DNA of 64,000 bases from Xanthomonas dyei (GCF_002939865.1 NZ_MDEE01000022.1:1-64000); one strand, 5' to 3'. Positions 8,643-18,194 are shown, counted from the first letter of the stretch. Notes: generated by a model from the letters alone, not told the origin. A program made the numbers and translations.

Positions 8643-8688
8643 CCCTCATCCGCCCTTCGGGCACCTTCTCCCGCAGGCGGGAGAAGGG
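8643..8688. repeat. REP-like hairpin, CCCTCATCCGCCC family
   Basis: Sequence CCCTCATCCGCCCTTCGGGC followed by ACCTTCTCCCGC and its complement GCGGGAGAAGG. It forms two small hairpins directly after pilB. Closely matching copies occur at 14826-14871 and 28307-28349. It may act as a transcript end or mRNA stabiliser. Confidence 0.8.
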
Positions 8689-8875
8689 TCTTAAGCGTGC
8701 TTCGTGTTGCGGGTTGGTGCTGCCTTGGGCCGTCCTCGGGCAGTTTGGTGCGTGGATGTAAAGGGCCGAGCGGCGGGGAGTCGGATTGGGAATTAGGGAA
8801 TCGAAGGCGAGCCATGCGCGTGCTGATATCGACTCAGCTTCGGCTCCGCGAGAGTAATCGAAGCTGCTACGTTTT

Positions 8876-8909
8876 CCCGATCCCGATCCCGATCCCGATC
8901 CCGATCCCC
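8876..8909. repeat. Short tandem repeat of CCCGAT, five units
   Basis: Five perfect copies of a 6-base unit followed by CCCC, in the spacer between pilB and pilR, which otherwise shows no gene. Such runs often vary in copy number by slippage. Confidence 0.9.
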
Positions 8910-8938
8910 CCAATCACCAATCCCCAATCCCGGCCTCT

Positions 8939-10333
8939 CTACTCCATCCCCAACTTCTTGAGCTTGTAACGCAGCGCCCGAAAGGTAATGCCCAGCTGCG
9001 CGGCAGTCTTGGTCTTGTTCCAGCGGTTTTCTTCCAAAGCTTTCTGGATCGCGGCGCGCTCGAGTTGCTCGATGTAAGAGGGTAGTGCAGACGACGCGGG
9101 GTCGATATCCACCACGGCTTCGCGCGGTTCGACCGCTGCGCTGCCGGGCGTCGCGGCTAGGCGGTGGCCGCCGTGAGCGGGTAGGCGCAGGTCGGTGGCG
9201 CTGATCTGGTCGTCTTCGGCCAGGGCCAGGGCGCGTTCGAGGATGTTTTCCAGCTCGCGGACGTTGCCCGGAAAGCCGTAAGTATTCAGCGCGTCCAGGG
9301 CTGATTGGGTCAGCAGTGGAATCGGCCGGCCGTGGCTGCGCGCCAGGCGCGCGATGATGGCGGCGGCCAGTTGCGGCAGGTCGCCACTGCGCTCGCGCAG
9401 CGGCGGCACGCGCAGTTCGATCACGTTGATGCGGTAGTAAAGGTCATGCCGGAAGCGGCCGTCGGAGACCAGGTCGCCCAGGTCCTTGTGCGTGGCCGAG
9501 AGGATGCGCACGTCCACCAGCGTTTCGCCGGAGGCGCCGACCGGGCGCACCGATTTTTCCTGGATCGCGCGCAGCAATTTGACCTGCATCTGCAGCGGCA
9601 GCTCGGCCACTTCGTCCAGAAACAGCGTGCCGCCGTGCGCGGCCTGGAACAGGCCGGGTTTGTCGGCATGCGCGCCGGTGAAGCTGCCCTTTTTGTGGCC
9701 GAAGAACTCGCTTTCCATCAGTTCGGCGGGGATGGCGCCGCAGTTCACCGGCACGAACGGGCCGGCGGCGCGGGCGCCTTGCTCGTGGATGGTGCGTGCC
9801 ACCAGCTCCTTGCCCACGCCGGATTCGCCGACGATATACACCGGCGCCTGGCTACGCGCGACCTTGCCGATGGTGGCGCGCAGGCTCTCCATCGCGGTCG
9901 AATCGCCAAGCAGACGGCTGGCCTGTTCGGGCGGCGGCGGGGGCGGTGCAGGGCGGTCGCGGTTGTTCAATTCCAGCGCGTGCTTGACCAGGCCGCGCAG
10001 CACACTGATGTCCACCGGCTTGCTGACGAAGTCGAAGGCGCCGGCCTTCAAGGCCTCCACTGCCAGATCCATGCTGCCGAACGCGGTGATCATGGCGACC
10101 GGCGTTTGCGGATAGTGCTTTGCGATTTCGGTAACCAGTTCGATGCCGTTGCCGTCGGGCAGCCGCATGTCGGTCAGGCACAGGTCGTAGGGGTTGCTGG
10201 CCAGCAGCTCGCGCGCTTCGGCCAGGTTGGCGGCGGTGCTGATGCGCAGGCCCATGCGGCCCAGGGTGAGAACAAGCAACTCGCGGATATCACGCTCGTC
10301 ATCGACAACCAGGGCACTTTTGGGTTCGCTCAT
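8939..10333 (-). CDS. pilR: Sigma-54-dependent response regulator of pilin expression
   Basis: PilR activates RpoN transcription of pilA when phosphorylated by PilS. The 464-residue protein has a receiver domain with phosphoacceptor Asp55 (LCLTDMRLPDG), an AAA+ domain with Walker A GESGVGKE (about 170-180) and the sigma-54 contact loop GSFTGA (a known variant of GAFTGA), and a C-terminal Fis-type helix-turn-helix (last 40 residues, KTKTAAQLGITFRALRYKL). A longer reading from 10444 adds 37 residues without domain character, so I take MSEPKSALVVDD as the start. It is downstream of pilS in the same direction, but a 500-base spacer holding a repeat element separates them. Confidence 0.93.
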   Translation of the reverse strand: MSEPKSALVVDDERDIRELLVLTLGRMGLRISTAANLAEARELLASNPYDLCLTDMRLPDGNGIELVTEIAKHYPQTPVAMITAFGSMDLAVEALKAGAFDFVSKPVDISVLRGLVKHALELNNRDRPAPPPPPPEQASRLLGDSTAMESLRATIGKVARSQAPVYIVGESGVGKELVARTIHEQGARAAGPFVPVNCGAIPAELMESEFFGHKKGSFTGAHADKPGLFQAAHGGTLFLDEVAELPLQMQVKLLRAIQEKSVRPVGASGETLVDVRILSATHKDLGDLVSDGRFRHDLYYRINVIELRVPPLRERSGDLPQLAAAIIARLARSHGRPIPLLTQSALDALNTYGFPGNVRELENILERALALAEDDQISATDLRLPAHGGHRLAATPGSAAVEPREAVVDIDPASSALPSYIEQLERAAIQKALEENRWNKTKTAAQLGITFRALRYKLKKLGME

Positions 10334-10697
10334 GGTGCGCACGATAGCCCAGCGTGATGACAATCGACAATTGCCTGCACCGACGGCGCGGCAAGCCTGT
10401 TCGAAGGAGCTGTCGGAACGCGGGCCCGCGTTGTTGGACGGCAATCAAGGCCTCGGCGCGCTTCCTTGGCACATGCGATCTTATTTGCACGCGGCCTTTT
10501 CTGAGAGTGAAACCTGCTTTTTCAGCCGTTTTCAAGCGTTTGAGCATCGGCATACTGTTCTCGAAAGCATCGGCCGTAGACCAAACTACAGCGTGGACGT
10601 CGCCGCATCTCGGACGCATGCCCACGCGCACTACAGCAGCGGCGAACCAACCCTGCCCACACACGCAATCGCGAAACGCCCGAATCGGCAAACTCAC
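10334..10697. other. Spacer between pilS and pilR without a visible gene
   Basis: No reading frame here has a ribosome binding site and a recognisable product. The right-hand part borders the 147-bp repeat element at 10698. In related genomes pilS and pilR are usually close together, so the gap is partly explained by that insertion. Confidence 0.5.
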
Positions 10698-10843
10698 TTG
10701 GAGCGGCTCAAAAAACATAGCGAGCACGTCAGGTGGGCGCGGAAGGCGCGGAGGAAAACGGGGCGTACTGGAGGTGCATGCCGACGTCGAGCATCGGCCG
10801 CGCCCGCCCGGCGGGTACCCAGTCCTTCTGTTAGCTGCTCTTA
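10698..10843 (-). mobile_element. 147-bp MITE-like element, copy 1 (inverted)
   Basis: It matches the elements at 35371-35517 and 55631-55777, read on the opposite strand. The ends are related to TAAGAGCGGCTAACAAAAC as an imperfect inverted repeat: GAGCGGCTCAAAAAAC on the left and GTTAGCTGCTCTTA on the right. Inside is the shared block related to GGTGTGGACGGCGCGGAGG. This copy is the most diverged. Its right end overlaps the pilS 3' end and supplies the pilS stop codon (10833-10831). It has no coding capacity, so it would need a transposase from elsewhere. Confidence 0.7.
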
Positions 10844-12447
10844 CCCTGCAAGGTATTGGGACCCTGCAATGCAATCCGGAAACACGCTCCACCACCGGGA
10901 ACCGGTACATAGTCCAGTTGCGCCTGGTTGGCGCGACACAGCTCCTGGGCGATGTACAGGCCGAGCCCGGTGCCGTGTTCGGAGGTGGTGTAGAACGGGC
11001 GGAACAGTTGCGCGGCCACCGTCTCCGGGATGCCGGGGCCACGATCGACGACATCGATCACCGCCATGCGCTCCTGCCGCTCCACGCGCAGTTTTACCCG
11101 AGCCGGTTCGTCCATGACGCGGCCGTACTTGAGCGCGTTATGGACCAGGGCGGTGAGAATTTGATACAGGTGCTTGGGGTCGACCAGGGCATGTACCGAG
11201 CTGCCCTGGATGCTGGCCTCAAGGATGTCGGTTTCCATCGACAGGGTCTGCCGATATTCGACCACGAAGCGACGCACGAACGCGGCCAGATCCAGGTTTT
11301 CCGGGCTGGCGCGTTCGCGGCGGGCCAGGCCGAGGACGCTTTCGACGATGCCGTTGGTGCGCTGGCATTGCTGATGGATGATCTGCAGCAGGCGGCGGTC
11401 GGCATCGCCGATGTCGGGGGATTCTTCCAGCAATTGCGAGGCGTAGCTGATCGCGGCCAGCGGGTTGCGGATCTCGTGGGCCAGGCTGGCCGAAAACCGC
11501 CCCATGGCCGACAAGGTCAGCGATTCGGCGCGGCGCGAGACCACCGTGGCATCGTCCAGAAACACCAGCACCATGTCGCTGTCGGCGAGCAGGCGCACGA
11601 AGCGCGGCTGCACTTCCGGACGGTCGGCACCGAGTTGCAGCGGCGCTTCTTCCTGTCGCCAGCCGCTGCGCCAGCGCTGCAGCCTGCGTGCCAGTTCCGG
11701 GGTGAGCGCGGCCAGCGACAGATCCGCCGGCGCATTGCGTTGGTCGCCATCGCCAAGCAGTGCCAGTGCCGCCTCGTTGGCCAGGGTGATACGGTTATGC
11801 GTGTCGACCACCAGTACGCCGGTGCGCATGCGCCGGATGATCAGCTCGTTGATCTCGTACAGATTGGCGACCTGCGCGCCGCGTTCTTCGGCCAGCACCT
11901 GGTTGCTGCGCGCGCGCGCGGCGATCTGCTGGCAGATGTAGGCCACCGCCACGTAGCTGGTGGCAAACATCGCCAGCTCGGCCAGCGGGCGGGTGGCGCC
12001 GCCTTCGAGCAGCGTCCATAGATATTCGAGCACGATGGCGATGCTGGCGAGCACCGCCACGCTCATGCCGTAGCGCAGTCGCAGCAGAATCGAGGCGGCG
12101 GCGACGTTGAATAGCAGCATCATCGCGATGCCGGCGCTGGCGCCGGGCAGGGCGTGGGTGGCCAGGGTGGCGGCGAGGATGTCGGCCACCACCGCGCACA
12201 ACACGGTGGCGGTCAGCCGGCGTTCGCTGCGGCCCCAGAACAACAGCGGGATGGCCATGCACAGGTAGCCGATCGCCACTCCGGCAGCCAGGCGCGGGTA
12301 GCGCGGCTCGGGAATGGCGTCGGACAAGGGACTGAACACCAATGCGGCGATCAGCCCGGCCACCAGCACCCGGTACAACGAAAAGAAGTACAGCTCGCGC
12401 TGCGGCGCGGACTGCACCCGGGCGATGAGCGATGCAATGGAGGTCAA
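10831..12447 (-). CDS. pilS: Sensor histidine kinase of the pilin two-component system
   Basis: PilS is an inner-membrane kinase that monitors pilin and controls PilR. The 538-residue protein has six hydrophobic segments in residues about 20-185, a PAS-like region (about 205-300), a HisKA domain with His324 in LAHEIRNPLAAISYASQLL, and an ATPase domain with N box (VHNALKYG), G1 (DRGPGIP) and G2 (GTGLGLYIA). I chose the TTG at 12447 because GGGGA lies 7 bases upstream and the membrane domain starts right after; the longer ATG reading adds 157 residues of low-complexity sequence that overlaps the sucC promoter side. The last few residues and stop codon come from the inserted repeat element. Confidence 0.9.
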   Translation of the reverse strand: MTSIASLIARVQSAPQRELYFFSLYRVLVAGLIAALVFSPLSDAIPEPRYPRLAAGVAIGYLCMAIPLLFWGRSERRLTATVLCAVVADILAATLATHALPGASAGIAMMLLFNVAAASILLRLRYGMSVAVLASIAIVLEYLWTLLEGGATRPLAELAMFATSYVAVAYICQQIAARARSNQVLAEERGAQVANLYEINELIIRRMRTGVLVVDTHNRITLANEAALALLGDGDQRNAPADLSLAALTPELARRLQRWRSGWRQEEAPLQLGADRPEVQPRFVRLLADSDMVLVFLDDATVVSRRAESLTLSAMGRFSASLAHEIRNPLAAISYASQLLEESPDIGDADRRLLQIIHQQCQRTNGIVESVLGLARRERASPENLDLAAFVRRFVVEYRQTLSMETDILEASIQGSSVHALVDPKHLYQILTALVHNALKYGRVMDEPARVKLRVERQERMAVIDVVDRGPGIPETVAAQLFRPFYTTSEHGTGLGLYIAQELCRANQAQLDYVPVPGGGACFRIALQGPNTLQGKSS

Positions 12448-12679
12448 GCCGATTCCCCGCCGTAACAAGCCGCGAGTATAGGCAGGTGCGGTCCTGGGCA
12501 CAGCGCGTGCGCACATTGTCGGGCGGCGCGCAAGCGCGGCGATCGGACAGGCAATGCCGGCGAATTTTGCGCCGCACGGCGTGGTCGGCCACAATAGGCG
12601 GCCCGTTCGCGTCTTTCGACGTGCCGCCCCGGCGGTCTGCGTTGCACGCAGCGGTCGTTTCCTTTTCCCACGGTGACGC

Positions 12680-13849
12680 ATGAATTTCCACGAATACCAG
12701 TCAAAACAGCTGCTTGCCGAGTACGGCATCCCCGTTCCGGCCGGCAAGGTCGCAGCGACCCCGGACGAAGCGGTTGAAGTCGCCAATTCCCTGGGCAAGG
12801 GCCCCTGGATGGTGAAAGCGCAGATCCACGCGGGCGGCCGCGGCAAGGCTGGCGGCGTCAAGTTCTGCAAGACCACCGACGATGTGAAGGCCGCAGCGGC
12901 CAAGATGCTCGGCACCAAGATGTCGACCTACCAGACCGCCGGCGTCGAGCTGCCGATCAACCTGGTGCTGGTGACCACCGCCGGCGAGATCGTCAAGGAG
13001 CTGTATCTGTCGATCCTAGTCGACCGCGGCACCAAGACCATCACCTACATCGCCTCGTCCGAAGGCGGCGTGGAGATCGAGCAGGTCGCTGCCGAAACGC
13101 CGGAGCTGATCCACGCGCTCAACGTCGATTTCGTCGAAGGCGTGCAGGGCTACCACGGTCGCGATTTCGGCTTCAAGCTCGGCCTGAACGCCAAGCAGGC
13201 CGGCCAGTTCGCCAGCATCATGGTCAACCTGTACAAGCTGTTCAACGAAAAGGACCTGGCGCTGGTTGAGATCAACCCGCTGGCGATCCTGGACGACGGC
13301 AACCTGTACGCGCTGGACGGCAAGTTCGACAGCGACGACAACGCCGCATTCCGTCAGAAGCAGCTGATCGCCATGCGCGACAAGACGCAGGAAGACGAGA
13401 CCGAAGTGACCGCTTCGGAGCTGGACATCAACTACGTCACCATGGACGGCAACATCGGTTGCATGGTCAACGGCGCAGGCCTGGCCATGGCCACCATGGA
13501 CGTCATCAAGCTCAATGGCGGCGAGCCGGCGAACTTCCTGGACGTGGGCGGCGGTGCGAACAAGCAGCGCGTCATCGAGGCGTTCAAGCTGATCCTGTCC
13601 TCGGCCAAGGTCGAAGGCATCTTCGTCAACATCTTCGGCGGCATCGTCCGCTGCGACATGATTGCCGAAGGCATCATCGCTGCGGTCAAGGAAGTGGGCG
13701 TCAAGGTTCCGGTCGTGGTGCGCCTGGAAGGTACCAACGTGGAAGAAGGCAAGCAGCTGCTGCGCGACAGCGGCATGGCCATCATCCCGGCCGACAACAT
13801 CAACGACGGTGCCAAGAAGGTCGTTGAAGCTGTCAAGAACGCCGCCTGA
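12680..13849 (+). CDS. sucC: Succinyl-CoA synthetase beta subunit
   Basis: With SucD this enzyme converts succinyl-CoA, phosphate and a nucleoside diphosphate to succinate, CoA and the triphosphate in the TCA cycle. The 389-residue length matches bacterial SucC. The N-terminal ATP-grasp fold is clear ([34 protein letters not shown] at about 46-61), and the C-terminal ligase domain includes [13 protein letters not shown] and [10 protein letters not shown]. It is divergent from pilS, with 232 bases between that should contain both promoters. SucD follows after 24 bases, so the two form an operon ended by a terminator. Confidence 0.98.
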   Translation: MNFHEYQSKQLLAEYGIPVPAGKVAATPDEAVEVANSLGKGPWMVKAQIHAGGRGKAGGVKFCKTTDDVKAAAAKMLGTKMSTYQTAGVELPINLVLVTTAGEIVKELYLSILVDRGTKTITYIASSEGGVEIEQVAAETPELIHALNVDFVEGVQGYHGRDFGFKLGLNAKQAGQFASIMVNLYKLFNEKDLALVEINPLAILDDGNLYALDGKFDSDDNAAFRQKQLIAMRDKTQEDETEVTASELDINYVTMDGNIGCMVNGAGLAMATMDVIKLNGGEPANFLDVGGGANKQRVIEAFKLILSSAKVEGIFVNIFGGIVRCDMIAEGIIAAVKEVGVKVPVVVRLEGTNVEEGKQLLRDSGMAIIPADNINDGAKKVVEAVKNAA

Positions 13850-13873
13850 TTCACGACACCGAAGGAACTATCC

Positions 13874-14749
13874 ATGTCCGTTTTGATTAACAAGAACACC
13901 AAGGTGATCGTGCAGGGCTTCACCGGCCAGCAGGGCACCTTCCACGCCACTCAGATGATCGAGTACGGCACCCAGGTCGTCGGCGGCGTGACCCCCGGCA
14001 AGGGCGGCACCACGCATATCGACCTGCCGGTGTTCAACACCGTGGCCGACGCCGTGCAGAGCACCGGCGCCGATGCGTCGGTGATCTACGTGCCGCCGCC
14101 GTATGCGGCCGACGCGATCCTGGAAGCGGCTGCGGCCGGCATCAAGGTCATCGTCTGCATCACCGAAGGCATCCCGGTGCTGGACATGCTGCGCGTCAAG
14201 AACGTGCTGACTCGCTCGCATCCGGACACCGTGCTGATCGGGCCGAACTGCCCCGGCGTGATTACCCCGGGCGAGTGCAAGATCGGCATCATGCCGGGCC
14301 ACATCCACAAGCCGGGCAAGATCGGCATCGTGTCGCGTTCGGGCACCCTGACCTATGAAGCGGTCAAGCAGACCACTGAAGTGGGCCTGGGCCAGAGCAC
14401 CTGCATCGGCATCGGCGGCGACCCGATCAACGGCCTGAACTTTGTCGACTGCCTCAAGCTGTTCAACGAAGACCCGCAGACCGAAGGCATCATCATGGTC
14501 GGCGAGATCGGCGGCGACGCCGAAGAAGCCGGTGCCGAGTACATCAAGCAGTTCGTGAAGAAGCCGGTGGTCGGCTTCATCGCCGGTGCGTCGGCTCCGG
14601 CCGGCAAGCGCATGGGCCACGCCGGTGCGATCGCATCGGGAGGCAAGGGCACCGCCGAAGGCAAGTTCGCGGCGATGGAAGCCGCTGGTGTCAAGACCGT
14701 CCGTTCGCCGGGCGATCTGGGTGCGGCGATTGCTGCGCTGGTGAAATAA
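13874..14749 (+). CDS. sucD: Succinyl-CoA synthetase alpha subunit
   Basis: SucD binds CoA through its N-terminal Rossmann domain and carries the transient phosphohistidine. The 291-residue protein shows the CoA-binding [10 protein letters not shown] motif (about 16-25) and the active-site His249 in [14 protein letters not shown] good ribosome binding site (GAAGGAACT) precedes the ATG. It pairs with sucC 24 bases upstream and is followed by a rho-independent terminator 33 bases after its stop. Confidence 0.98.
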   Translation: MSVLINKNTKVIVQGFTGQQGTFHATQMIEYGTQVVGGVTPGKGGTTHIDLPVFNTVADAVQSTGADASVIYVPPPYAADAILEAAAAGIKVIVCITEGIPVLDMLRVKNVLTRSHPDTVLIGPNCPGVITPGECKIGIMPGHIHKPGKIGIVSRSGTLTYEAVKQTTEVGLGQSTCIGIGGDPINGLNFVDCLKLFNEDPQTEGIIMVGEIGGDAEEAGAEYIKQFVKKPVVGFIAGASAPAGKRMGHAGAIASGGKGTAEGKFAAMEAAGVKTVRSPGDLGAAIAALVK

Positions 14750-14782
14750 GTACTCGCTGCGCGTAAGCCTGCGAGTTGAGAG

Positions 14783-14808
14783 AGGCCACCTTCGGGTGGC
14801 CTTTTTTT
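14783..14808 (+). terminator. Rho-independent terminator of sucCD
   Basis: AGGCCACC, loop TTCG, GGTGGCCT, then a run of T to 14808. The stem is perfect and the tetraloop is of the stable UUCG type. Confidence 0.95.
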
Positions 14809-14825
14809 ATGGCTCGGTAGTGCTT

Positions 14826-14871
14826 CCCTCATCCGCCCTTCGGGCACCTTCTCCCGCATGCGGGAGAAGGG
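14826..14871. repeat. REP-like hairpin, CCCTCATCCGCCC family
   Basis: Near-identical to 8643-8688, differing in the centre of the second hairpin (CCCGCATGCGGG). It lies just after the sucCD terminator and before a microsatellite. Confidence 0.8.
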
Positions 14872-14906
14872 AGTGACGCACACAGTTGCGTGGCTGATAG
14901 ATGGCC

Positions 14907-15026
<120 letters not shown>

Positions 15027-15057
15027 CCGGACTACTTTAGCTTGGTGCCTTGGATTT

Positions 15058-15096
15058 CCCCTCTCCCGCTTGCGGGGGAGGGGTAGGGGTGAGGGC
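15058..15096. repeat. REP-like hairpin, CCCCTCTCCC/GGGGAGGGG type
   Basis: CCCCTCTCCCGC pairs with GCGGGGGAGGGG, followed by TAGGGGTGAGGG. It is related to the element at 32572-32605 in reverse orientation. It closes the repeat-filled spacer between sucD and the DUF559 gene. Confidence 0.7.
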
Positions 15097-15180
15097 GGCT
15101 TTCCCCTACACCCCAAATCGATCGCAACCGATCGCTGGCACGGGCAGTTCCATAACACGCTGTGATCTGACAAAAACCCG

Positions 15181-15561
15181 ATGCATCCAATGCGCGCTGG
15201 CGAAAAAATCCGATTCGCGAAAACCTTGCGGCGCCAGATGACTGCCGCCGAGCGTTTGCTGTGGTACCGCCTGCGTGATCGGCGCTTGCTGGGCTTCAAG
15301 TTTCGCAGGCAGTGTCCGGTCGGGCCGTACATCGCCGATTTCGCCTGCCTGGACTGCGCATTGATCGTCGAACTTGATGGCAGCCAGCATCTGAACGCTT
15401 GTTTCGATGCAATACGCGACGTCTTCCTGCAGCGCGAGGGCTTCCAGCTGCTGCGCTTCTGGAATAATGCGGTACTGGCGCGCACCGACGCTGTGTGCGA
15501 CGCGATTGCGCAACGTCTGTGCGTCGCTCGTTCTTCACTTCCTCCTTCCGGCGTTCGGTAG
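15181..15561 (+). CDS. DUF559 endonuclease-like protein
   Basis: The 126-residue protein belongs to the DUF559 group, small relatives of the very short patch repair and restriction endonuclease fold. Visible conserved features are FAKTLRRQMTAAERLLWYRL (N-terminal helix), GFKFRRQCPVGPYIADFAC (Asp53), LIVELDGSQH (Glu64, Asp66, Gln69, His70) and LLRFWNNAVLARTD. The Asp/Glu/Gln set is the expected metal-binding site. Members often stand alone or beside mobile DNA, and their substrate is unknown. It sits after a repeat-filled spacer and ends 21 bases before nadE, so the two may share a transcript, although no functional tie is obvious. Confidence 0.85.
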   Translation: MHPMRAGEKIRFAKTLRRQMTAAERLLWYRLRDRRLLGFKFRRQCPVGPYIADFACLDCALIVELDGSQHLNACFDAIRDVFLQREGFQLLRFWNNAVLARTDAVCDAIAQRLCVARSSLPPSGVR

Positions 15562-15582
15562 GAACCGCAAAAGGCTGCCGAT

Positions 15583-17223
15583 ATGTCCCAGACCCTCCGC
15601 ATCGCCATGGCACAGTTCGACTTCCCGGTTGGGGCGGTGGCAAAAAATACCGATCGCATCATCGAGTTCATATCCACGGCACGCGATGAGTTCGAGGCGG
15701 ATATCGTGCTGTTTCCCGAACTGGTGATCAGCGGCTACCCGCCGGAAGATCTGCTGCTGCGTCCCGGATTTCTGGCGCACTGCGAGCAGGCACTCACGCG
15801 CATCGCGGCGAGTGCGCGCGGCATCGTCGCGGTGGTCGGCTGGCCGCAGAGTGCCGGCAGCGTGGTCTACAACGCGGCCAGCGTGTTGCGCGATGGCCGC
15901 ATCGAAGCGACCTACCGCAAGCGCGAACTGCCCAACTACGCGGTGTTCGACGAGCGTCGTTATTTCGATGTGGATCCGGATGGCGACAATTGCGTGGTCA
16001 CGGTCAAAGGCGTGCAGGTGGGCGTGGTGATCTGCGAAGACCTGTGGTTCGCCGAGCCGCTGGCCAAGACGGTGCATGCCGGCGCCGAGCTGGTGCTGGT
16101 CCCCAATGCCTCGCCGTACGAGCGCGGCAAGCACGCGCAGCGCGATGCGCTATTGGCCGAGCGCACGCGCGAGAGCGGGGCGGCGATTGCGTATCTCAAC
16201 GTGGTCGGCGGCCAGGACGCGCTGGTGTTCGATGGCGCCTCGGTGGTGGCCGATGGCGACGGCACCGTGCATCCGGCCGCTGCCGCCTTTGTCGATCAAT
16301 GGCTGGTGGTGGACTATGCCGCCGGCGAACGCCGCTTCACCCCGGTGGTCTGGGTGGACGATGGCGACGAGAGCATGGACGCGCTCGCCTGGCGCGCGGT
16401 GGTGCGTGGCCTGCAGGATTATTGCCGCAAGAACGGCTTCAGCAAGGTGTGGCTGGGCCTGTCCGGCGGCATCGATTCGGCGCTGGTGCTGGCGATGGCG
16501 GTCGATGCGCTGGGTGGCGATAACGTCACCGCGGTTCGGCTGCCGTCGCGCTACACCGCCGGTCTGTCCAACGATCTGGCCGAGGAGCAATGCCGTGCGA
16601 TGGGCGTGAAGCTGGAAACCATCGCGATCGAGCCGGCCTTCGAAGGCTTGCTCGCCGCGCTGGGGCCGATGTTCGAAGGTACCCAGCCGGATGTCACCGA
16701 AGAGAATCTGCAGTCGCGCAGCCGTGGCGTGATCCTGATGGCGCTGTCCAATAAATTCGGCGGGCTGCTGCTGACCACCGGCAACAAGAGCGAATACGCA
16801 GTGGGCTACGCCACCATTTATGGCGACATGTGCGGTGGCTACGCGCCGCTGAAGGATCTCTACAAGACCGAAGTATTCGGCCTGGCGAAATGGCGCAATA
16901 CCGTCGGCGGTGCGCCGGTCATTCCACCGGCGGTGATCTCGCGCCCGCCGTCGGCCGAGCTGCGCGACAACCAGACCGACCAGGATTCGCTGCCGCCCTA
17001 CGATGTGCTGGACGGCATCCTATACCGCTATGTCGACCAGGAGCAGTCGCGCGATGAGATCGTCTCCGCCGGTTATGCCGCCGACACTGTCGAACACGTG
17101 CTGCGCCTGGTGCGGATCAACGAATGGAAGCGCCATCAGGCCGCGCCCGGGCCGAAGGTCTCGCGGCGCGCGTTTGGTCGCGAGCGGCGTTACCCGATCA
17201 CCAACGGGTATTCCGGTCAGTAA
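15583..17223 (+). CDS. nadE: Glutamine-dependent NAD+ synthetase
   Basis: NadE amidates nicotinate adenine dinucleotide to NAD+ using ammonia from glutamine. The 546-residue protein has an N-terminal nitrilase-type glutaminase with the Glu46-Lys113-Cys151 triad (LFPELVISGYPPEDL, YRKRELPNYAVFDE, GVVICEDLWF). The C-terminal synthetase has the ATP pyrophosphatase loop LSGGIDSA (about 293-300) and STGNKSE-like TTGNKSEYAVGY. AAAGG lies upstream of the ATG. Its last 7 bases overlap the 3' end of the convergent glycosidase gene; no terminator separates them. Confidence 0.97.
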   Translation: MSQTLRIAMAQFDFPVGAVAKNTDRIIEFISTARDEFEADIVLFPELVISGYPPEDLLLRPGFLAHCEQALTRIAASARGIVAVVGWPQSAGSVVYNAASVLRDGRIEATYRKRELPNYAVFDERRYFDVDPDGDNCVVTVKGVQVGVVICEDLWFAEPLAKTVHAGAELVLVPNASPYERGKHAQRDALLAERTRESGAAIAYLNVVGGQDALVFDGASVVADGDGTVHPAAAAFVDQWLVVDYAAGERRFTPVVWVDDGDESMDALAWRAVVRGLQDYCRKNGFSKVWLGLSGGIDSALVLAMAVDALGGDNVTAVRLPSRYTAGLSNDLAEEQCRAMGVKLETIAIEPAFEGLLAALGPMFEGTQPDVTEENLQSRSRGVILMALSNKFGGLLLTTGNKSEYAVGYATIYGDMCGGYAPLKDLYKTEVFGLAKWRNTVGGAPVIPPAVISRPPSAELRDNQTDQDSLPPYDVLDGILYRYVDQEQSRDEIVSAGYAADTVEHVLRLVRINEWKRHQAAPGPKVSRRAFGRERRYPITNGYSGQ

Positions 17224-18194
17224 TCCGGCGCGTCGGCCATCGCTGCGGTGGCCGGCGGTTGCGCAAAGCGGGTGAGCAAATCAAGAGTTGGTTTGGGCCG
17301 CGTCAGGTCGTACATCAGGCCGAAATGGCCTTCTGCGCCCTGGATGGTGGTCTGGTCCAGCAACTCGTAGACATTGATCTCGGCAACCACGTCGGCATAG
17401 TTGGCGCGTACGTTGCGCAGCAGCTGCGCCAGGCTGTCGTAGCAGCCGCGGTCGCCTTCCGCGCCTCCGGTGGTGTTGCCGGTGTAGACCTCGGCGCAGT
17501 TCAGCTCGTTGAAGAACACCGGCGTGTTGTAGGTTTGCGCAGCCGTGCGCAGCTGGCCCAGGTATAAGTCCGTCCAGTAGCCGGCATCGTGGTGGAAGGC
17601 GTAATAGTGGAAGCTGATGTGGTCGAAGTCGAAGCCGGCGGCCTTGGCCTTGGCAAGAAACCAGAGCGAGCCATTACGGTCGCCCGGGCAGCGCGCGTTG
17701 GCGCTGCGGTCGTCGCTGTTGCAGGCGGTGATGTTGATGGTGAAGCGCAGGCCCGCGCCTAGTTCATTGGAGGCCTGGCGCATGCCCAGATACATGGTGG
17801 TCATCGCGGCGATGCGGGCATCGGCTTCGGCGCGCACCAGGTCCTGTTCGTTGCCGATCTCCCAGACCTTGATGTCGGCCGCATAGCGACGTGCCAGTTG
17901 GTAACCGATCTCGCGCGACATCGGGTAGACCATCGGGCGTAGCGTGATGCCGTACTGACGCGCCAGTGGGACCAGCGCATCCAGCGTTGCGTAATCGCGC
18001 GGATCCACATCGAAGCGGTAGCTGCGCAGATTGCGCGCGGCCAGCAATTTGAAGCGTGCCTCGGCCTGGTTCATGGGGTAGCCGGGGCGATTGTCGTGGG
18101 CGTTGACGCCGTAGACGATCGGGGCCGCGACTGAGACCGCGCTCAGTGTTGCCAGCGACACCGCGAGCAAAAATAGGGCGATGAGACGAGACAT
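17217..18194 (-). CDS. Secreted glycoside hydrolase-like protein, family not resolved
   Basis: The 325-residue product has a signal peptide (residues 1-23, hydrophobic LIALFLLAVSLATLSAVSVAA). The rest looks like a TIM-barrel retaining glycosidase: WEIGNEQD would hold the acid/base Glu, preceded by Asn as in clan GH-A enzymes, and VFFNELNCAE would hold the nucleophile Glu on a later strand. HISFHYYAFHH lies between. I cannot name the family or substrate; GH39-, GH5- or GH79-like proteins are possible. In a plant-associated bacterium an exported enzyme acting on cell-wall or surface polysaccharide is plausible. It is convergent with nadE and seems monocistronic. Confidence 0.6.
   Translation of the reverse strand: MSRLIALFLLAVSLATLSAVSVAAPIVYGVNAHDNRPGYPMNQAEARFKLLAARNLRSYRFDVDPRDYATLDALVPLARQYGITLRPMVYPMSREIGYQLARRYAADIKVWEIGNEQDLVRAEADARIAAMTTMYLGMRQASNELGAGLRFTINITACNSDDRSANARCPGDRNGSLWFLAKAKAAGFDFDHISFHYYAFHHDAGYWTDLYLGQLRTAAQTYNTPVFFNELNCAEVYTGNTTGGAEGDRGCYDSLAQLLRNVRANYADVVAEINVYELLDQTTIQGAEGHFGLMYDLTRPKPTLDLLTRFAQPPATAAMADAPDY

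Noticed and set aside
12448-12918. N-terminal extension of pilS to the ATG at 12918
   Set aside because: It would cross into sucC on the other strand and adds only low-complexity sequence; the TTG at 12447 has a ribosome binding site and leads straight into the membrane domain.
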